From assembly GCA_913774665.1 (NCBI GenBank), contig CAJYHN010000011.1, positions 1-64,000 on the forward strand: DNA of 64,000 nt, given 5' to 3'. This stretch comes from an uncultured Microbacterium sp. (GTDB lineage Bacteria > Actinomycetota > Actinomycetes > Actinomycetales > Microbacteriaceae). Made by a program: the position numbers and the translations under genes. Positions 24,542 to 32,451 of this stretch are shown piece by piece (positions within the stretch are counted from its first letter, which is position 1; each line of letters opens with the position of its first letter). The notes beneath the pieces are model-generated. The model made no database searches and was not told the origin of the DNA. It saw nothing but the letters and a program-made list of their open reading frames with translations.

Positions 24542-25912
24542 GTGCACCCTTCCGCCACACCGACGCTCGCTGTCGGCTTCGAAGAGAAGCTGCCCCCTGC
24601 GCGTACCGCCCTCTTCGCCACCCAGCACCTCCTCGCCCTGACCGGCATCTGGGTGTTCCCGCACATCATCGGCACCGCTCTGGGCCTGCAGACCGGTGAC
24701 GTGGCCCTGATGATCCAGGCGTGCTTCCTGCTCACCGGAGTGGTCACCGTGCTGCAGTCCAGCCGCATCCTGCGCCTGCCGATCGTGCAGGGCCCGACCG
24801 CGGCCTTCATGGTCGCGATCATCTCGGCGGGAGCCGCGTTCGGACTCGGGACGGCTTTCGGCTCGATGATCGTCGCCGGGCTCGTCTTCATGCTCCTCGC
24901 CCTACCCCTGCGCCGCCTCGGCCTCTTCGGTCACGTCGCAGGTTTCGTCTCGTCGCCGGTGGTACTCGGCACGCTGTTCCTGATCATCGGCGCGCAACTC
25001 GCGGGGATCGGCGCCGGCAACTGGTTCGGCACCCCGGGAACACCCGGCTTCGGGGCCATCGGTCTGCTCATCTCGGTGGTGACCGGGCTCGTCGTGGTCG
25101 GCTGCCTCGTCCTGGGGCGCGGGGTCGTCAAGCGCGCGGCCATCTTCCTCGGCATCGTCGGCGGCGCGGTGTTCGCCCTCGCAATCGGTCAGTGGTCGTT
25201 CCCCGACCTCCTCGCCGGTGGCGTGGTCGGAACGCCGCGCGTTCTCCCGTTCGGTTTCGGTGTGGAACCGACCGTGGTGATCCTCATGCTGGTCGCCTTC
25301 CTGCAGGCGGGCACCGAGTCGGTAGGCATGTACTCGATGATCGGCAGCTGGGGCGGTCAGAAGATCGACCCCGCCCGCGTGAACCGTGGTCTGTTCTCGG
25401 AGTTCGCGGGCACCGTCCTGGGAGCCCTCTTCGGGGGGATCGGAACGACCTCCTACCCCGAGAACGCCGGGATCGTGCGCGTGTCGGGCATCGGCAGCCG
25501 CTTCGTCACGCTCGCGGCGGGCGTCATCGCCGTCGTCCTGGCCTTCCTCCCGCCCGTCGCGCAGCTGCTCGCGAGCATCCCCGCTCCCGTCCTGGGCACC
25601 GCAGCGACCGTCCTCTTCGGCATCATCGCGCTCAGCGGCGTGCAGATGCTGACCGGTGTCGACTGGGACGACCTCAACCTCGTCGTGGCCTCGGTGTCGT
25701 TCATCGTGGCCCTCGGATGCCAATTCCTCCCGGCTGCGATCACCGAGACGCTGCCGCCCTCCGTGGCCGCCGTCGTGACGAGTCCGATGATGATGGGCAT
25801 GTTCCTGCTGCTCGGCCTGCACGGGGCGATCAACCACGGCATCCGGCCTCTCCTCGCACGGCGGGAGTCCCGCGAGACGCGGCCGGCCGACGAGGCGGAG
25901 GTCGTCTCGTGA
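24542..25912 (+). CDS. NCS2-family nucleobase permease
   Basis: 456 residues from a GTG at 24542 with GGAG upstream. About fourteen membrane helices. The FATQHLLALTGIWVFPHIIG segment in helix 1 corresponds to the conserved QH motif of NCS2/NAT nucleobase-ascorbate transporters. FLQAGTESVGMYSMIGSWGG and FGGIGTTSYPENAGIVRVSGIGSR match the substrate-binding helix 8 and the signature helix 10 region. A cytosolic hydrolase gene overlaps its stop, which suggests uptake and catabolism of a purine, pyrimidine or related ring compound. Exact substrate not determinable. Confidence 0.92.
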   Translation: MHPSATPTLAVGFEEKLPPARTALFATQHLLALTGIWVFPHIIGTALGLQTGDVALMIQACFLLTGVVTVLQSSRILRLPIVQGPTAAFMVAIISAGAAFGLGTAFGSMIVAGLVFMLLALPLRRLGLFGHVAGFVSSPVVLGTLFLIIGAQLAGIGAGNWFGTPGTPGFGAIGLLISVVTGLVVVGCLVLGRGVVKRAAIFLGIVGGAVFALAIGQWSFPDLLAGGVVGTPRVLPFGFGVEPTVVILMLVAFLQAGTESVGMYSMIGSWGGQKIDPARVNRGLFSEFAGTVLGALFGGIGTTSYPENAGIVRVSGIGSRFVTLAAGVIAVVLAFLPPVAQLLASIPAPVLGTAATVLFGIIALSGVQMLTGVDWDDLNLVVASVSFIVALGCQFLPAAITETLPPSVAAVVTSPMMMGMFLLLGLHGAINHGIRPLLARRESRETRPADEAEVVS

Positions 25913-26598
25913 CGCGCATCCGCGTGCACGGCGCAGACCGCGACATCGACCCGACCGGGGAATTCGCCGACTGGCTCGACCCCGCCCGCACCGCCGTCGT
26001 GTCGATCGACATGCACGAGGGACACCTGTCGGTCGACCCCGCATGCCCGTGCCCCGCGCCGCGGGGACGCGAGATCGTGAGCGGCATCGACTCCTTCCAT
26101 CGCGAGGCGCGGGCCCTCGGCGTCAGAATCATCCATGTGCGATCGACCCTGCGCGCCTCGGGGGTCGACGACGTCGACGGAACGAGCAGCAGCGCCTGGC
26201 GCGCCACCTTCCCCCAGCATGTCGGCCCGATCCCCGGTGCGCGCGAACACGCTCTCGAGGGCTCGCGCTGGACGGAATTCGTCACCGAGGTGCTCCCCGG
26301 CGACGAGATCGTCTCGGGCAAGAAACGCCTGTCGGCCTTCTACCCTACCGATCTCGACTTCCTTCTCCGGCAGCTCGGGGTGACGGCGGTCGTCCTCGAC
26401 GGGATCATGGCCGACTGCTGCGTGCTGAATTCCGCGTTCGACGCGTCCAACCTCGGCTACCGCGTCAGCGTTCCGTCCGATCTCGTTCGCGGGACGGATG
26501 CCGCTCTGGAAGACGCCGCCCTCTCGATGATCTCCCTGCACCTGGGCCTCGTGCTCGACTCCTCGGCCCTGCTGGAGGCGTGGCGTCGAACGGCGTGA
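25909..26598 (+). CDS. Isochorismatase-family cysteine hydrolase
   Basis: 229 residues from a GTG overlapping the permease stop (GTGA). The catalytic triad of the family is visible: Asp in VVSIDMHEGH, Lys in IVSGKKRLSAF and Cys in GIMADCCVLNSAFDA. Members include N-carbamoylsarcosine amidase, ureidoacrylate amidohydrolase (RutB) and nicotinamidase. Coupling to an NCS2 permease favours an amidohydrolase of nucleobase or hydantoin-type breakdown over isochorismate chemistry. The VDPACPCPAPRGREIV insert, with two Cys, is unusual and may bind metal. Confidence 0.88.
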   Translation: MTRIRVHGADRDIDPTGEFADWLDPARTAVVSIDMHEGHLSVDPACPCPAPRGREIVSGIDSFHREARALGVRIIHVRSTLRASGVDDVDGTSSSAWRATFPQHVGPIPGAREHALEGSRWTEFVTEVLPGDEIVSGKKRLSAFYPTDLDFLLRQLGVTAVVLDGIMADCCVLNSAFDASNLGYRVSVPSDLVRGTDAALEDAALSMISLHLGLVLDSSALLEAWRRTA

Positions 26599-26610
26599 GA
26601 CGTTCCTTTT

Positions 26611-26651
26611 TCTGATGCGCCGGACCCGCATGACGGGGTCGGCGCATCAGA
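26611..26651 (+). terminator. Terminator after the permease-hydrolase operon
   Basis: A 16-bp stem (TCTGATGCGCC plus ACCC pairing with GGGT plus GGCGCATCAGA, one bulged G) with an eight-base loop, 13 bases after the isochorismatase stop. Confidence 0.75.
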
Positions 26652-26784
26652 GCGTCTGCCCACGGCATCCGAGATCGAGAAGAACTCACAGCCCGCTCCC
26701 AGCCCCACGGGACCAAATCCGGCGGGTCCCGCGTTCTTATCCATGACGCCCGCCACAGGGCGACATGACGAAGGGATACGCACC

Positions 26785-27243
26785 GTGAGCACGGAGTACC
26801 GGAAGACGTCGGAGGCGCTCGGCCGCCTCACCGACCGCCAGTTCGCCGTCACGCAGGACGACGCCACCGAGCCGCCGTTCCGCAACGAGTACTGGGACAA
26901 TCACGAGGACGGCATCTACGTCGATGTCGTCTCGGGACAGCCGCTGTTCAGCTCGACCGACAAGTTCGAGAGCGGATCGGGCTGGCCGAGCTTCACCAAA
27001 CCCATCGACGACGCCGCCGTCGTGAACAAGACCGACCGTTCGCTGTGGATGACACGCACCGAGGTGCGCTCGTCCGGAGCGGACAGCCACCTCGGACACC
27101 TCTTCGACGACGGCCCGCGCGACCGCGGCGGACTGAGATACTGCATGAACTCGGCCGCGATGCGCTTCGTGCCCGTCGCGGAGCTCGAGGCGCAGGGGTA
27201 CGGCGCGTACCTCCCCCTGTTCCGCGAGAGCCGAGCCTCATGA
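26785..27243 (+). CDS. msrB: Peptide-methionine (R)-S-oxide reductase
   Basis: 152 residues from a GTG at 26785 with AAGGG upstream; an ATG at 26743 is possible but poorly supported. MsrB reduces the R-epimer of methionine sulfoxide in proteins. Landmarks: [46 protein letters not shown] and the catalytic Cys in [11 protein letters not shown]. The two CxxC zinc sites of many MsrBs are absent, so this is the zinc-free form. It lies just upstream of msrA, giving a two-gene methionine repair operon. Confidence 0.96.
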   Translation: MSTEYRKTSEALGRLTDRQFAVTQDDATEPPFRNEYWDNHEDGIYVDVVSGQPLFSSTDKFESGSGWPSFTKPIDDAAVVNKTDRSLWMTRTEVRSSGADSHLGHLFDDGPRDRGGLRYCMNSAAMRFVPVAELEAQGYGAYLPLFRESRAS

Positions 27244-27287
27244 ACCTCTTCTCTTTCCGAACCCGCAACCGCAAAAGGAGCACCACC

Positions 27288-27842
27288 ATGACCAGCGGAC
27301 CCACCGACGCAGGCGTCATCACCCGCCGCCCCGGCACCGAGACCGCCGTCCTCGCGGGCGGCTGCTTCTGGGGCGTCGAAGACCTCATCCGCCGCCAGCC
27401 CGGCGTGCTCGACACGCGCGTCGGTTACACCGGCGGTCAGAACGACCACGCGACCTACCGCAACCACCCCGGTCACGCGGAGGCCGTCGAGATCGTCTTC
27501 GACCCCGCGCAGACCTCGTACCGCGACATCCTGGCGTTCTTCTTCCAGATCCACGACCCGTCGACCCTGAACCGTCAGGGCAACGACATCGGTACGAGCT
27601 ACCGCTCGGCGATCTTCCCCCTCTCTCCCGAGCAGGAGAAGGTCGCGCGCGACACGATCGCCGACGTCGACGCCTCGGGCATCTGGCCCGCGAAGGTCGT
27701 CACCACGATCGAGCCCGAGGCCCCCTTCTGGGAGGCCGAGCCCGAGCACCAGGACTACCTGATCCGCATCCCGAACGGGTACACGTGCCACTTCGTGCGC
27801 CCGGGCTGGGTGCTGCCCAAGCGCGAGGAAGCCTCCGCGTAA
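27288..27842 (+). CDS. msrA: Peptide-methionine (S)-S-oxide reductase
   Basis: 184 residues, ATG at 27288 with AAAAGGAG upstream. MsrA repairs the S-epimer of methionine sulfoxide. The catalytic GGCFWG motif (Cys near residue 29) is intact, followed by [23 protein letters not shown] and [14 protein letters not shown]. There is no C-terminal resolving Cys cluster like that of E. coli MsrA; the tail ends [11 protein letters not shown]. It follows msrB by 44 bases. Confidence 0.97.
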   Translation: MTSGPTDAGVITRRPGTETAVLAGGCFWGVEDLIRRQPGVLDTRVGYTGGQNDHATYRNHPGHAEAVEIVFDPAQTSYRDILAFFFQIHDPSTLNRQGNDIGTSYRSAIFPLSPEQEKVARDTIADVDASGIWPAKVVTTIEPEAPFWEAEPEHQDYLIRIPNGYTCHFVRPGWVLPKREEASA

Positions 27843-27854
27843 GCGGCTTGTCGG

Positions 27855-27882
27855 GGCCCGGATGCCATGGCATCCGGGCCCT
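27855..27882. terminator. Perfect 28-bp palindrome between msrA and the arsenic locus
   Basis: A fully symmetric sequence with core GGATGCCATGGCATCC flanked by GGGCCC on both sides, between the stop codons of msrA and the convergent acetyltransferase gene. It can form a hairpin on both strands and so serve as a bidirectional terminator. Its core is two head-to-head copies of the heptamer that is abundant across the window. Confidence 0.75.
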
Positions 27883-27890
27883 TCGTCGTG

Positions 27891-28388
27891 TCAGGCCACC
27901 GTGGGACTGCGTCTTTCGATCAGAATCGTGTCACGCCAGGTGCCGGCAGCGTCCCGGGCGATGCGCTCGCGCACGCCGACCGTGCGGAAGCCGTGGCGCA
28001 GGTGAAGAGCGAGCGAGGCGTGGTTGTCGGCGACGATCGACGATTGGATCGTCCAGATGCCGTCGGCCTCGGTCGAGACGATCAGCGCCTCAACCAGACG
28101 GTGCCCGATCCCCCGGCCGCGGACGTCGGCCGCGACGTAGACCGAGTGCTCCACGACTCCGCGGTAGACGGGTCGCGACGACACCGCGGAGACGGCCGCC
28201 CAGCCGACGACCCGGTCATCGACGACCGCGACGAAGCGATGCGCCTCGAGCTTGGCTGCGTCGAACGCACCCCACGTGGCGGGAGGCTCCGTTTCGAAGG
28301 TCGCATGACCGGTCGCGATGCCCTCCGCGTAGATGCGGTGGACCTCCGGCCAGTCGTCCTCGGCGAGCGGCCGCAGCGACACGCTCAC
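27891..28388 (-). CDS. GNAT acetyltransferase, PAT/ArsN-like
   Basis: 165 residues from a GTG at 28388 that overlaps the flavoprotein stop (GTGA). The sequence SLRPLAEDDWPEVHRIYAEGIATGHATFETEPP and the SVYVAADVRGRGIGHRLVEALI acetyl-CoA loop are typical of phosphinothricin-type N-acetyltransferases. ArsN1 homologues in arsenic operons acetylate the arsenical antibiotic arsinothricin. Position as last gene of arsC-arsO-arsN makes that role plausible, but sequence alone cannot separate it from phosphinothricin or methionine sulfoximine acetylation. Confidence 0.85.
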   Translation of the reverse strand: MSVSLRPLAEDDWPEVHRIYAEGIATGHATFETEPPATWGAFDAAKLEAHRFVAVVDDRVVGWAAVSAVSSRPVYRGVVEHSVYVAADVRGRGIGHRLVEALIVSTEADGIWTIQSSIVADNHASLALHLRHGFRTVGVRERIARDAAGTWRDTILIERRSPTVA

Positions 28389-29680
28389 GCGCAGCAAGAT
28401 CCCGCGTCGGTCGTGCAGACACCCGTCTCGGGCAGCACGAGATCCACCCGCCGTGCCGCCGCCCGGTCGCCCGCGAGCTCCGCCGCGATCGAACGCACCT
28501 GCTCGTAGCCGGTGAGCAGCAAGAACGTGGGCGCCCGCCCGTACGACTTCATGCCCGCGAGGTAGAAGTCGGGCTCGGGATGCGTGAGCTCGGCGACCCC
28601 GTGCGGCGGCACCGACCCGCACGAGTGCAGATTCGGATCGATCAGCGGGGCGAGGGCCCGGGGCGCCTCGACGACCTCGTCGAGACCCAGGCGGATCTCG
28701 CTCAGCAACGACAGGTCGGGGCGGAAGCCGGTCGCGTTGACGATCACGTCGACCTCGACGGCGAAAGCCTCACCCGCGCGGCGACCGCTGACGCGCACCC
28801 CGTCGCCGGAGAGCCGCACGTCGTCGATCTCGAACGTGGCGATCTGCTCGACGATGCCCTCGTCGACCAGGCGGTTCACCGCCGCACCGAGGCGTCCACG
28901 CGCGGCGAGGTCGTCGGCCGCGGCGGCGGCGAGGCGCGCGGTTCCCCCGTTGCGGACTGCCCATGTGATGCGGGTCGGGGGCTCGTCTGCGGCGAGCGCG
29001 GCGAGGGCGATCAGGGTGTTCGCCGCCGAGTGCCCCGCGCCGACGACGAGCACGCGTCGACCGGCGAACCGCGCGCGGTCGCGGCCGCGCACATCGGGGA
29101 GTGCCGTCGTCACGCGGTCGCCGAGGTCGTCGTGGGCGAGACCCGACGACAGAAGCGACCGCGGCGAGCTCGTGGTGCCCGAGGTGTCGATGACGGCGCG
29201 AGCCGTGACATCCGTCGTCCCGTCGTTCGTACGCAGTCGCAGGACGAAGGGGGTGGCCGCCCGACCGACCGAGCGGGTGCGATCCATGCCCTGACGCGCG
29301 ACGGCTTCCACCCGCGTGCCGTACCGGATGACGGATGCCAGGGCCGCCGTGCGCGCAAGAGGCTCGAGGTAGCCGTCGATCAGCTCATCGCCGGTGGGGA
29401 GGCCCTCGGCATCCGGAGCTGTCCATCCCTCGACCTCGAGCAGACGGCGGGCGGCGGCGTCGACGACGTAGCGCCACGGTGAGAAGAGCCGCGTGTGCCC
29501 CCAGGTGCGAACGCCCGCGCCGGCGGTGTCGCCCGCTTCGAACACGACGACCGGCAGCCCGCGCTCGAGCAGGTGAGCGGCGGCGGCGAGGCCGACCGGG
29601 CCGGCGCCGATGATGGCGATCGGCAGACCCGCGCGGCGGTCGCTTTCGGGCCGTGGCGGGACCGTCAGCGTCAGGCTCAC
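28385..29680 (-). CDS. ArsO-like flavin-dependent monooxygenase
   Basis: 431 residues from a GTG at 29680 overlapping the arsC stop. Two dinucleotide-binding motifs are visible: IAIIGAGPVGLAAAAHL for FAD and RVLVVGAGHSAANTLIAL for NAD(P)H, plus ATGFRPDLSLL near the end, as in flavin-containing monooxygenases. Members found in actinobacterial arsenic islands are called ArsO; their reaction is not firmly established. The C-terminus GVCTTDAGSCCA carries three Cys, which could bind trivalent arsenic. Located between arsC and an ArsN-like gene. Confidence 0.85.
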   Translation of the reverse strand: MSLTLTVPPRPESDRRAGLPIAIIGAGPVGLAAAAHLLERGLPVVVFEAGDTAGAGVRTWGHTRLFSPWRYVVDAAARRLLEVEGWTAPDAEGLPTGDELIDGYLEPLARTAALASVIRYGTRVEAVARQGMDRTRSVGRAATPFVLRLRTNDGTTDVTARAVIDTSGTTSSPRSLLSSGLAHDDLGDRVTTALPDVRGRDRARFAGRRVLVVGAGHSAANTLIALAALAADEPPTRITWAVRNGGTARLAAAAADDLAARGRLGAAVNRLVDEGIVEQIATFEIDDVRLSGDGVRVSGRRAGEAFAVEVDVIVNATGFRPDLSLLSEIRLGLDEVVEAPRALAPLIDPNLHSCGSVPPHGVAELTHPEPDFYLAGMKSYGRAPTFLLLTGYEQVRSIAAELAGDRAAARRVDLVLPETGVCTTDAGSCCA

Positions 29681-30084
29681 GCCTCGACCCCGAGCTCGCG
29701 CAGCAGCGTCGTCACCCGCGCCTTGATGTCGTCGCGGATCGGACGGACCTCGTCGAGGCCCTTTCCGGCCGGGTCGGTGAGGTCCCAGTCCTCGTAGCGC
29801 TTGCCGGGGAAGATCGGGCACGCGTCGCCGCAGCCCATCGTGATGACCGCGTCGGAGGCTCGGACGTCATCGGTGAGCAGCAGCTGCGGGACCTCGGCGC
29901 TGATGTCGATCCCCTCTTCGGCCATCGCCGCCACCGCCATCGGGTTGAGGGCGTCGCCGGGGGCGCTTCCACCCGACAGTACGCGCACGCGGTCGCCGCC
30001 CAGGACCCGGGCGTAGCCGGCGGCCATCTGCGAGCGGCCGGCGTTGTGAACGCAGACGAAGAGGATGGTGGCGGTGTCGGACAT
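29677..30084 (-). CDS. arsC: Arsenate reductase, low-molecular-weight phosphatase type
   Basis: 135 residues, ATG at 30084. The phosphatase P-loop CX5R is present as CVHNAGR (11-17). A Cys pair in MGCGDACPIFPGKRYEDWDLTDPAGK matches thioredoxin- or mycothiol-linked ArsC enzymes. It converts arsenate to arsenite. First gene of a leftward three-gene operon divergent from arsR, with the operator between them. Confidence 0.93.
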   Translation of the reverse strand: MSDTATILFVCVHNAGRSQMAAGYARVLGGDRVRVLSGGSAPGDALNPMAVAAMAEEGIDISAEVPQLLLTDDVRASDAVITMGCGDACPIFPGKRYEDWDLTDPAGKGLDEVRPIRDDIKARVTTLLRELGVEA

Positions 30085-30131
30085 GGCGCTTCCTTCGGGT
30101 CGGGACGAACGGGAACAGCATGACGCAGGAC

Positions 30132-30163
30132 ATCGACGTTCGTCAATATTGACGCCCGTCGAT
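30132..30163. promoter_or_regulatory. Nested palindromic ArsR operator
   Basis: A 32-bp symmetric site with two nested inverted repeats: outer arms ATCGACG / CGTCGAT and an inner perfect 14-bp palindrome CGTCAATATTGACG. It sits between divergent arsC and arsR and is the only markedly A+T-rich symmetric element there. ArsR repressors bind TCAA...TTGA-type dyads in exactly this setting. Confidence 0.85.
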
Positions 30164-30184
30164 ATGAGAGCGATGATGGGTGCC

Positions 30185-30535
30185 ATGGCCACCGCAACCG
30201 CCCTCCCCCTGCTCGACGCCCCGTGCTGCGTCTCGTCGGGAGACGCCGCGATGGCTCCCGCCGAAGCCGACGCCCTCGCGAAGACGCTCAAGGCCCTCGC
30301 CGACCCCGCGCGGCTGCGCATCGTCTCGATCATCGCCGCGCAAGGCGCCGGCGCCACCTGCGCGTGCGACCTGCAGGAACCCCTGGGCCTCTCGCAGCCC
30401 ACGGTGTCCCATCACACGAAGGTGCTGGTCGATGCCGGCATCCTGACCCGCGAGAAGCGCGGCACCTGGGCGTACTTCTCGCTGGTGCCGGGCGCTCTCG
30501 ACAGCGTCGCCGCGGCCATCGCGCCCCGTCGCTGA
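30185..30535 (+). CDS. arsR: ArsR-family arsenite-responsive repressor
   Basis: 116 residues from the ATG at 30185 (ATGs at 30164, 30173 and 30176 are alternatives). Winged helix: KTLKALADPARLRIVSIIA, CACDLQEPLGLSQPTVSHHTKVLVDAGILTREKRGTWAYFSL. Cys14-Cys15 near the N-terminus together with Cys59/Cys61 resemble the As(III) site of Corynebacterium ArsR (Cys15, Cys16, Cys55) rather than the plasmid R773 type. It should repress both itself and arsC-arsO-arsN through the nested palindrome. Confidence 0.93.
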   Translation: MATATALPLLDAPCCVSSGDAAMAPAEADALAKTLKALADPARLRIVSIIAAQGAGATCACDLQEPLGLSQPTVSHHTKVLVDAGILTREKRGTWAYFSLVPGALDSVAAAIAPRR

Positions 30536-30584
30536 GACCCGCAACCCCCGCCGCCTCCCCCGCCGCCCTGCCTAGGCTCGCCGC

Positions 30585-31820
30585 ATGAGCGAATACGACG
30601 TCGTCGTGGTGGGAGCAGGGCTCGCGGGCCTGCGCGCCGCGACCCGCTTGGCCGAAGCCGGACGCGACGTCGTGGTGCTCGAGGCGAACGACGCGGTCGG
30701 CGGGCGCGAGCGCACCGACATCGTCGACGGATTCCGACTCGACCTCGGTTTCCACGTTTTGAACCCGGCGTATCCGGCCGTGCGGCGCTGGGTCGACGTC
30801 GACGCCCTCGCCCTCCGGCGCTTCCCCGTCGCCGTCGGCGTGCGGCTCGACGACGGGGTCGCGCGGTTGGCGCATCCGCTGCGGCATCCGGGATCGATCG
30901 CCGCGACCCTCCGCTCGGGCCTGGTGCACCCCGCCGACGTCGCCGCGCTGATCAGGTGGGCCGCGCCGACGGTGCTCAGCGCCCGAGCGGCCAAGCGGGG
31001 CCGCGACTTCTCGCTCGACGAGGGCTGGGACCGCGCCGGCCTGCGTGGCGCCCTCCGCGAAGCGGTGCTCGAGCCCTTCCTCGCCGGGGTCATCGCCGAC
31101 GACCGGCAGCAGACCTCCGACGCCTTCGTGCGCCTGCTCGTCCGCAGCTTCGCGCTCGGGCGTCCGGGGGTGCCCGCCGCGGGGATCGGCGCCCTTCCGG
31201 CGCAGCTCGCCGACACCGCGCGGCGTGCGGGTGTCGGCATCCGCCTCTCCCACCGCGTCGTCTCGACCCGGCGGCGCGCGCACGGCTGGCACCTCGGAGT
31301 GGAGGGGGCGGATGCCGTGACCGCACGCACCGTCGTGCTCGCGAGTGGGCTGGACCACGCCCTCGACGCCCCGCACCCTCGCGCGCGCGGCCTGCAGACG
31401 TGGTGGTTCGCCGCCGACGAGGCCCCCTCGGGCGATGCCGCCCTTCGCGTCGACGGACGCCGTCGCGGGCCGATCGTGAACACCGCGGTCATGACGAATA
31501 CCGCGCCCACCTACGCCCCGCGCGGGCAGCACCTCGTCCAGGCCACGTGCGTCATGCCCTCCGCCGCCACCGAGACCGAGGTGCGGCGCCAGCTCGGCGA
31601 GGTGTGGCAGGCCGATACCCGGCCGTGGCGCCTGCTGCGTCGCGACGACATCGCCCACGCTCTGCCCGTGCAGGACCCGCCGCTGCGGCTGCGCCGCCCG
31701 GTGCGCCTCGGCGACGGCCGCTACCTCGCCGGCGACCACCGCGACACCGCATCGATCCAGGGCGCACTCGTGTCGGGGCAGCGCGCCGCCGAGGCGGTGC
31801 TGGCCGACCTCGCGCGGTGA
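30585..31820 (+). CDS. FAD-dependent amine oxidase/desaturase-like oxidoreductase
   Basis: 411 residues. N-terminal FAD Rossmann motif VVVVGAGLAGLRAATRLAEAGRDVVVLEANDAVGGRERT, a GFHVLNPAYPAV segment, and a C-terminal FAD-closing GDGRYLAGDHRDTASIQGALVSGQRAAEAVL. This is the protoporphyrinogen oxidase / phytoene desaturase / monoamine oxidase superfamily; no specific substrate can be assigned. It starts 49 bases after arsR on the same strand, so readthrough is possible, but there is no evidence of an arsenic role. Confidence 0.88.
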   Translation: MSEYDVVVVGAGLAGLRAATRLAEAGRDVVVLEANDAVGGRERTDIVDGFRLDLGFHVLNPAYPAVRRWVDVDALALRRFPVAVGVRLDDGVARLAHPLRHPGSIAATLRSGLVHPADVAALIRWAAPTVLSARAAKRGRDFSLDEGWDRAGLRGALREAVLEPFLAGVIADDRQQTSDAFVRLLVRSFALGRPGVPAAGIGALPAQLADTARRAGVGIRLSHRVVSTRRRAHGWHLGVEGADAVTARTVVLASGLDHALDAPHPRARGLQTWWFAADEAPSGDAALRVDGRRRGPIVNTAVMTNTAPTYAPRGQHLVQATCVMPSAATETEVRRQLGEVWQADTRPWRLLRRDDIAHALPVQDPPLRLRRPVRLGDGRYLAGDHRDTASIQGALVSGQRAAEAVLADLAR

Positions 31821-31950
31821 GCCGGCGCGCCTCGCGAAGCCCCGCCGGCCGCCATCCCGGGTTCGGGGCGGATTCCGACGCTCGGGGCGCGGCTTTCCCG
31901 CCCCCATCTGCGGAACGCGCCCCACATCCGACGAACCGCGGAGAACCCCG

Positions 31951-32451
31951 CTACCCGCGCGCCGCGAGCGCCGTCAGCGCGTCGCCCGTGACCCGGCGGG
32001 TCGTCCACTCCTCCATCGCCGCGGCGCCGAGCGCGCGGTAGAAGCCGATCGCGGGCTCGTTCCAGTCGAGCACCGTCCACTCCAGGCGCGAATAACCCTT
32101 GTCGAGGCACTCCGCGGCGAGCGCGGCCAGCAGGGCCACGCCGTAGCCGTTCGAGCGGTACCGCTCGTGCACGTACAGGTCCTCGAGCCATATGCCGTGG
32201 CGCCCGGTCCACGTCGAGTACGTGAGGAACCAGATCGCGATCGCCCGGATGCCGCCGTCGTGGCCTTCCACGACGAAGGCGAACGCGCGCGGGTCGTCGC
32301 CGAAGAGCGTGTCGGTGAGCATCGCGGCGGTGTTGTCCACGGCATCCGGTTCGCGTTCGTAATCGGCGAGCGCCTGGATGCACGCGAGGATGCCCTCTTC
32401 GTCGCCGCGTCGGGCGGGGCGCAGCAGGGCGCCGTCGCGGAGTTCGGTCAT
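31951..32451 (-). CDS. GNAT acetyltransferase, diamine/SAT-like
   Basis: 166 residues, ATG at 32451 overlapping the preceding stop (ATGA). Pattern LLRPARRGDEEGILACIQALADYEREPDAV, GIWLEDLYVHERYRSNGYGVALLAALAAECLDKGYSRLEWTVLDWNEPAIGFYRALGA is close to the spermidine/spermine (diamine) N-acetyltransferase subgroup; the NGYG turn is the acetyl-CoA phosphate loop. Third gene of the operon trhO - dipeptidase - GNAT. Confidence 0.9.
   Translation of the reverse strand: MTELRDGALLRPARRGDEEGILACIQALADYEREPDAVDNTAAMLTDTLFGDDPRAFAFVVEGHDGGIRAIAIWFLTYSTWTGRHGIWLEDLYVHERYRSNGYGVALLAALAAECLDKGYSRLEWTVLDWNEPAIGFYRALGAAAMEEWTTRRVTGDALTALAARG

Noticed and set aside
30585-31820. The FAD oxidoreductase downstream of arsR as part of the arsenic system
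   Set aside because: It is on the arsR strand and close by, but it belongs to a general amine oxidase/desaturase-like group with no arsenic link and no Cys signature; proximity alone is not enough.
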